Shown: in pieces, positions 43,164 to 51,877 of the stretch
How the letters are laid out: each line of letters begins with the position of its first letter
How positions within the stretch are numbered: the stretch's first letter is position 1
Origin: a virus
Virus record (IMG/VR): IMGVR_UViG_3300027754_000093
Location: 1-62,015 of that record
Reading direction: 5' to 3' (one strand)
Length of the DNA stretch: 62,015 bases
Translations under genes and position numbers: made by a program
The notes under the pieces: generated by a model
What the model saw: the letters and a program-made list of their open reading frames with translations, nothing else
Databases searched by the model: none
Told to the model about the DNA's origin: nothing

Positions 43164-43328
43164 ATGAAACCACAAGAAATGCTTGATACTTTGATTGAAA
43201 AGTCATCAAAACTGCAACAAGAACTTTTGGATCTTGAAAGAGATTTTAATATTAAAAAAGAACAGTTTATTCGTCATCAAGGAGCTATTGAAGCACTTCA
43301 AATTGTTATTCAAGAAGAAGATTTATAA
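43164..43328 (+). CDS. Small coiled-coil protein
   Basis: A 54-residue protein that is almost entirely helical with heptad-like spacing (LDTLIEKSSKLQQELLDLER, then FIRHQGAIEALQIVIQEEDL). Low-GC codon use matches neighbours. It lies alone between two late-type promoter motifs, and its stop overlaps the second (TATAAATA). A small coiled coil beside fibre genes could be an assembly aid such as a gp57A analogue, which is also a small helical chaperone. That analogy is a guess. Confidence 0.65.
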   Translation: MKPQEMLDTLIEKSSKLQQELLDLERDFNIKKEQFIRHQGAIEALQIVIQEEDL

Positions 43329-43331
43329 ATA
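43324..43331 (+). promoter_or_regulatory. Late-promoter motif, exact T4 consensus
   Basis: TATAAATA overlaps the stop of the small coiled-coil gene and lies 58 bases before the beta-helix gene. It probably drives module copy B (43389-49680). Confidence 0.55.
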
Positions 43332-43388
43332 AACAAAAGGACTTATATAAGTTCTGTTTTTAATGGTATATACCGAGAATGAATATCA

Positions 43389-45248
43389 ATGGCAACTCCT
43401 TTTAGAATTAAAAGGTCTGCGATACCGGGCAAGAAACCGGTAGTTGCAGATTTACAGTTAGGCGAATTAGCACTTAATACTTATGATGCAGAACTTTATA
43501 CTACAAGAGAAAGAAGTGGTATAGGTACTGATGTTGTAAGACTTGGTGCCGGTACAACAGTTACAAATATTCTTTATGTTACGAAAGATGGAAGTGATAC
43601 AAACACAGGAAGAAAACTTGGAGACGCAAAAGCAACAATCGCAGGAGCAATCGCAGCAGCAGGAACAGGAACTGTTATTAAAGTTAGTGCTGGATCTTAT
43701 GTAGAAAATAACCCAGTTATTATTCCAGAACAAGTCTCAATTATTGGTGATAGTTTAAGAGAAGTATCAGTATCACCACAGAATGCAAATCAAGATTTGT
43801 TTTATGTTGCAAATGGTGATTATATTGCAGAAATGTCCTTTACTGGGTCATTAAATTCTGGTAAGGCAATCTTTGCATTTAATCCAAGTCAAGTTGGATA
43901 TTTTAATCAGTCTCCTTATGTTCAGAACTGCACTAACTTTATTCCAAATAGTATTGGAATGAAGATTGATGGTTCCAAGGCAATAGGACCATTAAAGTCG
44001 ATGGTTGTGGACTCTTATACTCAATATAATCAAGGTGGTATTGGAGTTTCAATTACAAATGAAGGATATGCCCAGTTAGTTTCTATTTTTACTATTTGTG
44101 ATGATATTGCTATTTTCTGTGGTTCTGGTTCTGCTTGTGATTTAACGAACTCTAACTCATCATTTGGTAATTATGGATTAGTTGCCGATGGTGTTGGTCC
44201 AAAGAAATATACCGGTATCATTACAACTGCCGCAGCAGCCGATAGTGATACTTTTGTTTTGAATTTAAATGTTCCAACACTTGGAATACAGACTGCTGTC
44301 TATAATAATACTGTTGGAATTATCACAATTACCACGACCACAAATCACAACTTTAATGTTGGAATGGGTGTTTCAATTGCCGGACTTGGATTTACCTGTC
44401 CTTCTGGACCTGGAATTTCTACTTTTCCTTCTGGAAACTTTGGATATATCTTTGAGGTTGCTGCTATTGGTGCCGCAAATAGTTTCTCCGCTTATGTTGG
44501 AGTTTCTACACTTTCGCATACCTATAATTCTGGTGGAACTGTTAAAATAAATACCACAAGACCTTATGATGGTCAGGTAGTGTATTTTGATAAACTTTAT
44601 TATACTGTTGGAAGTGTGACTATTGGTTCTGGTGGAACTGGTTATACTCAAAATGTAGACATTACTTTTAGTGACCCAAGTGAACCTTGGGGAGTTTCTG
44701 CAACTGCCGTAGGTGAAGTTACAAATGGTTCTGTGACTTCTGTGGAAATGGTTTCTAATGGAAGAGGATATACAGGAATACCAACAGTAACTTTTGCATC
44801 ACCAAACTCTGGAATTAATACTGCAACAGGAACTGCAAATCTAATTCCAACTTATTATTCTATATTAAGGTCAACACCAATATCTGGTGGTATTTGCACG
44901 ATTACGGTGAATGATAATGTTCCTTATGCAGTTGGTCTTGGTTCAACTGTTCCTTTCTTTAAGCAAAGTCGAGTATTAGCATCGGGTCATTCTTTGGAAT
45001 ACATTGGTTCTGGAACTAATATTAATGGTGCTCTTCCTAATCAAGGTGGAGTTACAATTCAAGAAAATGAAATTGATATGAAAAATGGTGGTCTGGTTGT
45101 ATTCACATCAACAGACCAATCAGGTAATTTTCGTATTGGTGATGGTGTTGTGATTAATCAACAAACCGGAACTATTTCTGGTAGTTTTTATTCAAAGAGT
45201 TTATTTTCTGCAATGACTCCATTTATTTTAGCACTCGGAGGAGAATAA
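43389..45248 (+). CDS. Pectin-lyase-like beta-helix protein (copy B)
   Basis: A 619-residue paralogue of the C-terminal half of the 24331 protein. The N-terminus (FRIKRSAIPGKKPVVADLQLGELALNTYDAELYT) is a typical fibre-anchor domain. The beta-helix spans about 57-290 (LYVTKDGSDTNTGRKLGDAK, GYAQLVSIFTICDDIAIFC, LTNSNSSFGNYGLVA). GGTGYTQNVDITF and GRGYTGIPTVTF strands come next, then the closing SGHSLEYIGSGTNIN and FTSTDQSGNFRIGDG. DNA identity is high in places, for example the GYAQLVSIFT codons. It starts the second copy of the three-gene module. Confidence 0.78.
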   Translation: MATPFRIKRSAIPGKKPVVADLQLGELALNTYDAELYTTRERSGIGTDVVRLGAGTTVTNILYVTKDGSDTNTGRKLGDAKATIAGAIAAAGTGTVIKVSAGSYVENNPVIIPEQVSIIGDSLREVSVSPQNANQDLFYVANGDYIAEMSFTGSLNSGKAIFAFNPSQVGYFNQSPYVQNCTNFIPNSIGMKIDGSKAIGPLKSMVVDSYTQYNQGGIGVSITNEGYAQLVSIFTICDDIAIFCGSGSACDLTNSNSSFGNYGLVADGVGPKKYTGIITTAAAADSDTFVLNLNVPTLGIQTAVYNNTVGIITITTTTNHNFNVGMGVSIAGLGFTCPSGPGISTFPSGNFGYIFEVAAIGAANSFSAYVGVSTLSHTYNSGGTVKINTTRPYDGQVVYFDKLYYTVGSVTIGSGGTGYTQNVDITFSDPSEPWGVSATAVGEVTNGSVTSVEMVSNGRGYTGIPTVTFASPNSGINTATGTANLIPTYYSILRSTPISGGICTITVNDNVPYAVGLGSTVPFFKQSRVLASGHSLEYIGSGTNINGALPNQGGVTIQENEIDMKNGGLVVFTSTDQSGNFRIGDGVVINQQTGTISGSFYSKSLFSAMTPFILALGGE

Positions 45249-45252
45249 CCAA

Positions 45253-45594
45253 ATGGCTCTAGTACTTAATGTATTTAAAACAGTTGTTGGGATTGTATCA
45301 ACAAGTCCAACAACAGTATATACCGCACCTATTGGTTATACTGGTGTTGTTCTTTTAGCTCAAGTCGCAAATATTGGGGCATCTTCGTATGATGTTTCAT
45401 TATCACATCAAAGAAGTGTAGTTGGAGTAGCAGTTACTACAGAAATGTTAAAACAATATCCAATCTCGGCAAATGATACTGCAAATCTTCTTACCGGAAA
45501 GTTAGTCTTGGAAAGTGGAGATAAGTTAGTCTTATCTGGTAGTAATGCATCCAATTTGAAATTCATTGGTAGTATTTTAGAAACTCTTAACTAA
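45253..45594 (+). CDS. Small beta-rich virion protein (module copy B)
   Basis: A 113-residue beta protein paralogous to the 217-residue product at 27827, lacking its internal 85-residue insert. Shared text is TVYTAPIGYTGVVLLAQVAN and LVLESGDKLVLSGSNASNLK with FIGSILETL at the end. It stands in the same place, directly after the beta-helix protein and before a long fibre. It is probably a joint protein at the fibre attachment site. Confidence 0.7.
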   Translation: MALVLNVFKTVVGIVSTSPTTVYTAPIGYTGVVLLAQVANIGASSYDVSLSHQRSVVGVAVTTEMLKQYPISANDTANLLTGKLVLESGDKLVLSGSNASNLKFIGSILETLN

Positions 45595-45603
45595 TACACA
45601 TAA

Positions 45604-48600
45604 ATGGCTAAGTTTCTCAGCGGAAGACAATCTAATTTCAATATCGGTATAAAATCTTATACCGAGAGTAAAACAGTTTTACAAACAATCGGTAAGGTTG
45701 GTATTGGGACTACAAATGCTGGAAACTATTCACTTTATGTGGTTGGTGATGCAAATGTTAGTGGTATTGTAAGTGCTTCTGCATTTTATGGTAATATATT
45801 TGCTGGTGTAGCAACTATAACATCCCTAACTAGTACTAATCTCAACGTATTGGGAGTTTCCACACTCACCACTCTTTCTGTTGGTGGAACTACTGGTACT
45901 AGCGGTCAATATTTAAAATCAACTGGAACGGGACTTGTTTGGTCTAATTTTACTTCATTAAGAAGTGTTTATAGTTATATTTCAACTGAAGGACAAAAAC
46001 AATTTGTTGCTTCTGGAATTAATACTGGTTATGTAGATGTATTCCTAAATGGTATTCGTTTAGATGATATAAATTATTCTATTATTGGAACTGGAGTTAG
46101 TTTAGGCGTTGGTGCTTTTAATCAAGATGAAATCACAATAATAGGATTTAATACTGTAAATGCTGGTAGTGGCGGGAGTGGGTCAAGTTCTCAAACACTA
46201 GACCAAACATTAGCACTTGGAAATTCTTCTGCTCTTGGAATGTCGGTTGGTGTCATAACTGCAACTAATTTTGTAGGAAATGGTTCTGGACTTACTGGAA
46301 TTATTGCAGCAGGAACTGGAATTGTTATTAAAGATGATGGAGTTCTGGTTGGTACTGCATCTACGATAGATTTTGGTGCTAATCTATCAGTATCTCCAAT
46401 ATCTGCTGGTGTTGTTACTGTAACTGCATCTGGTGGAAGTTCTGGTATTGCTACTTATGCTACTAATGCAGGTATTGCAACTTATGCTTCTAGTGCCGGA
46501 ATAGCAACTTATGCGACATCAGCAGGTATAGCAACTTATGCAACGTCAGCAGGAATTACCACCTCTGGAGATTATGCTCAAAGCGGTGCTACCAGTGCTT
46601 ATGCAACTAAACGAGTTTTACAATATAACGAAACAACCAAAGCTGTCACATATAGCAATACTCTAGATGCCGTAAGAGCATACATTACCGGATATGGTCC
46701 AGAAATCCACGTTAGTCCTGTTGCTTTTGATGATACTGGTAACGGAACTATTGGTGACCCTGTTAAGACTATCGCCCGAGCGCAAGTATTAGCAACCTTG
46801 GCATTTGAAACAACTGGTGTCGGTGAAAGAAAAACAATTATTTTGCATCCTGGAGATTATGCAGAAAATGTAACTATTGACACTCAGTTCACTGTTTTAA
46901 CCACTCACGAGTTGGTGGGTAAAAATACCACACTATCTGGTACTTTGACTATTACCAAAGGGTGTACCATTAATGGTCTGAAGATGAACAATCTTGTCAT
47001 CTCAGCAACTTCAGCAACTGGTTCAGTTGATATTATTGGTTGTACGGTAACAACAGCAACAACAAAAACATCATCAGCATACACAGTTTTTAGAGGATGT
47101 GATTTATCTTCATCTTCATTAAGCATTACCGGTACTGGCACAGTTATACTGGTTGGTGGTAATTATTTTACTGTTACTGTAAATAATGCTGCTGCCGCAG
47201 TTTTGTCTAAAGCAGTTGTTAGTATGGGTCCAGTAACCCTAACAGCAGGAACACTGCAACTTTCTGATACACTTGTGTATTCCGCCACTAATACATCTAA
47301 TGCCATAACGCAAAGTGCAGGGTCGGTATTAACATTAAACAACAGTCAAACATTAATACCAACTTTAACAAATGTAGCAAGAAATAGTTTTGGTGGATTT
47401 TATTCTATTTTACACTCTGTTTATGATAAACCTAACTCTACATTTGGTGGCACATCATTAAACTCCATTTCGTACAGTCAATACATAAATGTTGATAGAA
47501 TTGGTATAGGAACTACTAATGCAACTTCAAGTTTATATGTCGTTGGTGATGAATATGTAACTGGTGTTGTAACTGCCACAACATTCTATGGGACCTTTAG
47601 TGGCAATGCTGCAACTGCTACCTTTGCAACTTCAAGTGGAATAGCAACCTTTGCTACTAATGCTGGTATTGCAACTTATGCGACATCAGCAGGAATTGCA
47701 ACTTATGCGACTAATGCAGGTATTGCTACTTATGCTACTACTGCTGGTATTGCTACTTATACATCAGAATGGATTTTAGGTGCTGTTGGAAGTTCAGATT
47801 ACACCTTCACCGGACCAGGATTTACTGGTGCCGAAAATGATCCAGTATTGTATCTGGCAAGAGGTCAACAATATAAATTTACGAATACGATGGGAATGCA
47901 CCCATTTAGAATACAAAGCACCGTAAATGGATCTACTGGAACTCAATATAATGATGGGATTGCTAATAATGATGTCTCCAACGGAACTCTAACTTGGAAT
48001 GTTCAGTTTGATACACCAAGTCTTTTATATTACCAGTGTACTGCTCATTCAGGTATGGGTGGTAAGATTTATATTATTGATGCTGGAATTGGAACAGATG
48101 TAAGCATTAATACTACAGGCATCATAAGTGCTACAACATTTTATGGAAATCTTGTTGGTTCAATCACAAATGCAACAAATCTCACAGGTGGTTATGCAAA
48201 TGCATCACAATTAAATGTATCTGGAGTTGCAACAATTTCTCAAGGTAGAATACAGGTAGATGCATCGTCTAACTTAAGATTTGGTAATATTGCAGCAGGT
48301 TCGGGAAGTGGTAGAAATATTGCGATTGGAGATCAGGTTCTTTATTCATTAAGTAGTGGTCAAGGTAGAAATATTGGTATTGGTGAATTATCATACTATG
48401 ATACTACAAGTGGGCAATACAATATTGGACTTGGTATTCAGGCAGGTCAAAAGATTACTACTGGTAATTATAATGTTATTCTTGGTGGATATGATGGTCA
48501 GACTGGATTAGATATTCGCACCTCATCAAATAATGTGGTGATTGCCGACGGTCAAGGAAATATAAGACAATATATTAATTCTTCTGGTAATGTTGGCATC

Positions 48601-49680
48601 AAAACTACTGTTATTACAGAAGCACTTACAGTTGCTGGTATTGTGTCAGCAACAAGTTTCTATGGAACACTCAATGCTGGGCAACTGACTGGATCACTTC
48701 CTGCGATTAATGGTAGTGCCCTGATAGGAGTTGTTGGCAGTGGTAGTGGTATAATCATCCAAGGGAATGGAACACCCGTAGGGACCGCAGGAACCATCAA
48801 CTTTGCATCTAATCTTAATGTCACCTTTGCTTCTGGTATTGCGACTGTTTCTGGAACTGGATTAGCAACTTATGCAAATGTTGCTGGAATATCAACTTAT
48901 GCAACAAGTTCTGGAGTATCTACAACATCAGGAACTGCTAATTATGCAACAAGTTCTGGTGTGTCTACAACATCTGTAACTGCTGGTTATGCGACAACCG
49001 CAGGAATATCAAGTGCAGTTTCGGCATCTATTAATATTAATACCACAGGCATTATCACAGCAACATCATTCTCTGGATCTGGATCTGGTCTTACAAATCT
49101 TCCAGCAGCACAACTCACAGGAACATTACCTGCGATTGATGGTTCTGCACTTCTTAACGTAACAGCAGCAGGAACTGGTATTGCTATTCGTGATGATAAC
49201 TCAAATATTGGATCTGCAACTACTGTTAATTTTGGAACTGGACTTGATGTTACATTTAGTGCTGGTATTGCAACAATCACGGCATCTGGTGGTTCTCTAC
49301 AATCAAGAACCACAGTATCTGGTGTTACTACATCTATTGCAAATAATGGAATTGGCAATACAAATATTACTGGATTTAAATCTTATGGTCTTATGAAAGT
49401 TGGTCTTTCTACTGCAGGTTGGTTAAGACTATATACTGATAGCACATCAAGAACAAATGATATCTCAAGAAGTGTTGGAGAAGATCCTGCACCAGGAAGT
49501 GGAGTGATTGCTGAAGTTGTAACTACTGGTATTACAACTACTCAAATCATATCTCCTTTTGTAATGGGTGGAAATTTGGATAATTCTCCAACAACTACAA
49601 TATACGCGGCAATTAAAAATCTTTCTGGTTCTACTCAAGCAATTACTGCTAACCTAACCATTCTCCAATTAGAGGCATAA
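45604..49680 (+). CDS. Long fibre with cupredoxin-like domain (module copy B)
   Basis: A 1358-residue fibre. The N-terminus (MAKFLSGRQSNFNIGIKSYT) resembles that of the 28483 fibre. Shaft units include VGIGTTNAGNYSLYVVGD and nine-residue GIATYATSA repeats. A beta-helix lies at about 365-560 (RKTIILHPGDYAENVTIDTQ). Residues about 728-827 form a cupredoxin-like domain: SDYTFTGPGF, a MHPFRI histidine, then YYQCTAHSGMGGKIYII, giving Cys, His and Met in type-1 copper order. Later shaft and ring-like segments (LGIQAGQKITTGNYNVILGG) resemble intramolecular-chaperone fibre stalks. A compact end domain follows. Cell-surface attachment is likely. Confidence 0.75.
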   Translation: MAKFLSGRQSNFNIGIKSYTESKTVLQTIGKVGIGTTNAGNYSLYVVGDANVSGIVSASAFYGNIFAGVATITSLTSTNLNVLGVSTLTTLSVGGTTGTSGQYLKSTGTGLVWSNFTSLRSVYSYISTEGQKQFVASGINTGYVDVFLNGIRLDDINYSIIGTGVSLGVGAFNQDEITIIGFNTVNAGSGGSGSSSQTLDQTLALGNSSALGMSVGVITATNFVGNGSGLTGIIAAGTGIVIKDDGVLVGTASTIDFGANLSVSPISAGVVTVTASGGSSGIATYATNAGIATYASSAGIATYATSAGIATYATSAGITTSGDYAQSGATSAYATKRVLQYNETTKAVTYSNTLDAVRAYITGYGPEIHVSPVAFDDTGNGTIGDPVKTIARAQVLATLAFETTGVGERKTIILHPGDYAENVTIDTQFTVLTTHELVGKNTTLSGTLTITKGCTINGLKMNNLVISATSATGSVDIIGCTVTTATTKTSSAYTVFRGCDLSSSSLSITGTGTVILVGGNYFTVTVNNAAAAVLSKAVVSMGPVTLTAGTLQLSDTLVYSATNTSNAITQSAGSVLTLNNSQTLIPTLTNVARNSFGGFYSILHSVYDKPNSTFGGTSLNSISYSQYINVDRIGIGTTNATSSLYVVGDEYVTGVVTATTFYGTFSGNAATATFATSSGIATFATNAGIATYATSAGIATYATNAGIATYATTAGIATYTSEWILGAVGSSDYTFTGPGFTGAENDPVLYLARGQQYKFTNTMGMHPFRIQSTVNGSTGTQYNDGIANNDVSNGTLTWNVQFDTPSLLYYQCTAHSGMGGKIYIIDAGIGTDVSINTTGIISATTFYGNLVGSITNATNLTGGYANASQLNVSGVATISQGRIQVDASSNLRFGNIAAGSGSGRNIAIGDQVLYSLSSGQGRNIGIGELSYYDTTSGQYNIGLGIQAGQKITTGNYNVILGGYDGQTGLDIRTSSNNVVIADGQGNIRQYINSSGNVGIKTTVITEALTVAGIVSATSFYGTLNAGQLTGSLPAINGSALIGVVGSGSGIIIQGNGTPVGTAGTINFASNLNVTFASGIATVSGTGLATYANVAGISTYATSSGVSTTSGTANYATSSGVSTTSVTAGYATTAGISSAVSASININTTGIITATSFSGSGSGLTNLPAAQLTGTLPAIDGSALLNVTAAGTGIAIRDDNSNIGSATTVNFGTGLDVTFSAGIATITASGGSLQSRTTVSGVTTSIANNGIGNTNITGFKSYGLMKVGLSTAGWLRLYTDSTSRTNDISRSVGEDPAPGSGVIAEVVTTGITTTQIISPFVMGGNLDNSPTTTIYAAIKNLSGSTQAITANLTILQLEA
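46441..46560 (+). repeat. 27-bp repeats (GIATYATSA), 45604 fibre
   Basis: Tandem nine-residue units (GIATYATNA, GIATYASSA, GIATYATSA) repeat every 27 bases. Further arrays of the same unit lie at about 47624-47763 and 48868-49010 in this gene. Confidence 0.9.
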
Positions 49681-49686
49681 AAACAA

Positions 49687-51627
49687 ATGGCAATTACTAC
49701 TAGCACTTTTACAGTTAATGCCGGATGGGCAAAATCCAGTATCATTACACAGATGGAATCTGCCATGACATCTTTAGGATGGAATGATGGAACTCAAACT
49801 GGTCAAATAATTGGATTAGGAACTTTTTTTGGAGGTGGAAACAAATCGGATGCCGAAACTTATTATGACATAAGACAAAAATCAACGAGTGGTGTCGGAA
49901 CAGATGCGAGTTTTTATGTTTATAGAGATACACTTAATGTTAGATATGTTCTTATAAATCGTCCTGGATATGGATATACTGGAGGAGAACTTGTTGTTCT
50001 TGATGGAGATAGTATTGGTGGAATTTCAAGTGGAGCTGCTGATTTATCATTCAAAGTTTGTGTAAATGAAACTCTAACCGGTGGTACTACTGGTACGGCA
50101 AGCACCATAAAGATAACAGATATAGCGTATGTTAATAGTATATACAAATACGTCTTTAGTGGAAATGATAGGAATGGTGCTATTGGTGCCGGTCAGACAA
50201 TTATGGTCGTAAATGAGGGTGATGTTGTAAGTATTGCTAATAGTAACACTGGTAGTGGTAATTCTTATCCCCCTGCTCTTGCACTCGCATTTCCTGTCGG
50301 TAATACTGGTTATGCTGCCGCCGCAACTGGGCAGATTGCTGGTATTGCTCCGACTATTTCACTAGGCACAACTAGTATTTTTAGACCTAAAATTGGACAG
50401 GCAGGAACATATGTTTTTAAAAGTGCCAGTAACAATCTTGGTGGGGTTGGTCATACTTTAGGTCAATTGATTATTCAACCTTGGGATGGTAGTGGTACTC
50501 GAACTCCTGTTGGTATTGGAAGTACAAGTACATTTTTGGATAAAAACTTAAGTGGAACATATCCTTGGGGAGTACAAAAACACCAAATTCAGGCAGGTAA
50601 AAGATATGGATCTACATATCGTGGTTTTGTAGAATATGCTGCTGGGTATCTTGATATTGTAACTTTTAATGGATATAGTTCTTATTCTGGTGGAGAATAC
50701 TATGGTAATACTGATACTCTAAATCAAGCTAATTATGATCGACACGGTGGAACAGCAGATAAAAGAAGAATGGCAGGAGCACCTAACTTAGATTTTCCAG
50801 GTCAATCGGCTAGTATTCTTAATACTGCAATTTCTTTTGAAACTGCAGGCATTACAGATAATTATGCTCGTCTTGCCCGAATAAATCACGGAACAAATAC
50901 TGGATATATTTTAGATTTGAATTTATTTAAATCTGGACTTGATCCCAGATTTGTTGTTTTTTCTTATAAATCTCCAAACCTATCATCCACTCATCTCACG
51001 ACTAATACCTTTGATACTTGGTTTTTCCATAATTTTACTACAAATATTTGGGATCTTAACCATGTATTCCTTGGTGGATTGACTCAAATTATACCAGAAA
51101 CTGGTAATACAGAATATCCAAGGATTACATTTAGAACATATTTGACAACTAAAGATAATAGCGGGTATTCCAGTATTAAACGAAGTGCCGAATTCCCATA
51201 TTCAGAATACCGTGGATATACTACCCCAGGTGAAGAAAATTATGTTGATTGGACTGTCGAAAGTAATACATATCCTCAAAACGGGTCACCTTATAACGCA
51301 AGAATGTACTATCGATCTAATGACAATCCTCTTGGATTTACTGGATATCAAGATATTGATATAACTCCACAAGGTAGAATATCATCAGAGGCAAACTTTA
51401 ATGCTGCTATAAAAGGATTACCACTCAACGGTCAATTGCTTCCAGTTCCTTATTATATGCCAGATGATTTTGTTCTAATTCAGTTTCATTATAATACAGC
51501 ATCTGCAAATATTCAACAGGGAGATACAATTACGATTAGTGGTAGTGAAGTTTATACTGTGATTACTGGTTCTTATAATCAAACCACAACTACTCGTGGT
51601 ATTCTCTTCTGTGCGAGAACAGTATAA
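49687..51627 (+). CDS. Large virion structural protein
   Basis: A 646-residue protein. The N-terminus is a small alpha-beta unit (TSTFTVNAGWAKSSIITQME, SAMTSLGWNDGTQTG). GYGYTGGELVVLDGDSIGG strands near 95-115 belong to the GGxGYT family seen elsewhere here. The middle is rich in Tyr, Gly and Asn, and the end is a beta domain (VLIQFHYNTASANIQQGDTI). It overlaps the next small gene by one base. No domain can be assigned; it is probably a fibre or baseplate-attached spike subunit, given its place. Confidence 0.65.
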   Translation: MAITTSTFTVNAGWAKSSIITQMESAMTSLGWNDGTQTGQIIGLGTFFGGGNKSDAETYYDIRQKSTSGVGTDASFYVYRDTLNVRYVLINRPGYGYTGGELVVLDGDSIGGISSGAADLSFKVCVNETLTGGTTGTASTIKITDIAYVNSIYKYVFSGNDRNGAIGAGQTIMVVNEGDVVSIANSNTGSGNSYPPALALAFPVGNTGYAAAATGQIAGIAPTISLGTTSIFRPKIGQAGTYVFKSASNNLGGVGHTLGQLIIQPWDGSGTRTPVGIGSTSTFLDKNLSGTYPWGVQKHQIQAGKRYGSTYRGFVEYAAGYLDIVTFNGYSSYSGGEYYGNTDTLNQANYDRHGGTADKRRMAGAPNLDFPGQSASILNTAISFETAGITDNYARLARINHGTNTGYILDLNLFKSGLDPRFVVFSYKSPNLSSTHLTTNTFDTWFFHNFTTNIWDLNHVFLGGLTQIIPETGNTEYPRITFRTYLTTKDNSGYSSIKRSAEFPYSEYRGYTTPGEENYVDWTVESNTYPQNGSPYNARMYYRSNDNPLGFTGYQDIDITPQGRISSEANFNAAIKGLPLNGQLLPVPYYMPDDFVLIQFHYNTASANIQQGDTITISGSEVYTVITGSYNQTTTTRGILFCARTV

Positions 51628-51854
51628 TGGCAGATTATAGTTTCTTATCATTAACTACTGCAATTGTTGGGTTTGGAACTACTGTTGCACTTACTTATGT
51701 TAATCAAATTGTTACTCCAACAATTGAAACTTCAAATGGTACAGTAAATGTTGGAGATATTAGTAGTGGTATTGGAACTGCAGTTCCTGGATTTTTGACT
51801 GGTAGAAGACCTCAATTGGGGCAATTATATCCTCGTGGTGTTTATAATAAATAA
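51627..51854 (+). CDS. Small hypothetical virion protein
   Basis: A 75-residue protein. The N-terminal half is fairly hydrophobic (LSLTTAIVGFGTTVALTYVN), followed by ETSNGTVNVGDISSGIGTAV and a basic tail (TGRRPQLGQLYPRGVYNK). The tail motif RRPxxGQxYPRGxYN resembles ends of fibre-associated proteins in marine phages. The start overlaps the stop of the 646-residue gene, so the two are co-translated. Function unknown. Confidence 0.6.
   Translation: MADYSFLSLTTAIVGFGTTVALTYVNQIVTPTIETSNGTVNVGDISSGIGTAVPGFLTGRRPQLGQLYPRGVYNK
51846..51853 (+). promoter_or_regulatory. Late-promoter-like motif before 1350-residue fibre
   Basis: AATAAATA overlaps the stop of the 75-residue gene and lies 25 bases before the next start. 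Confidence 0.45.
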
Positions 51855-51877
51855 TAATATAAGGAAATAAGTAAGAA

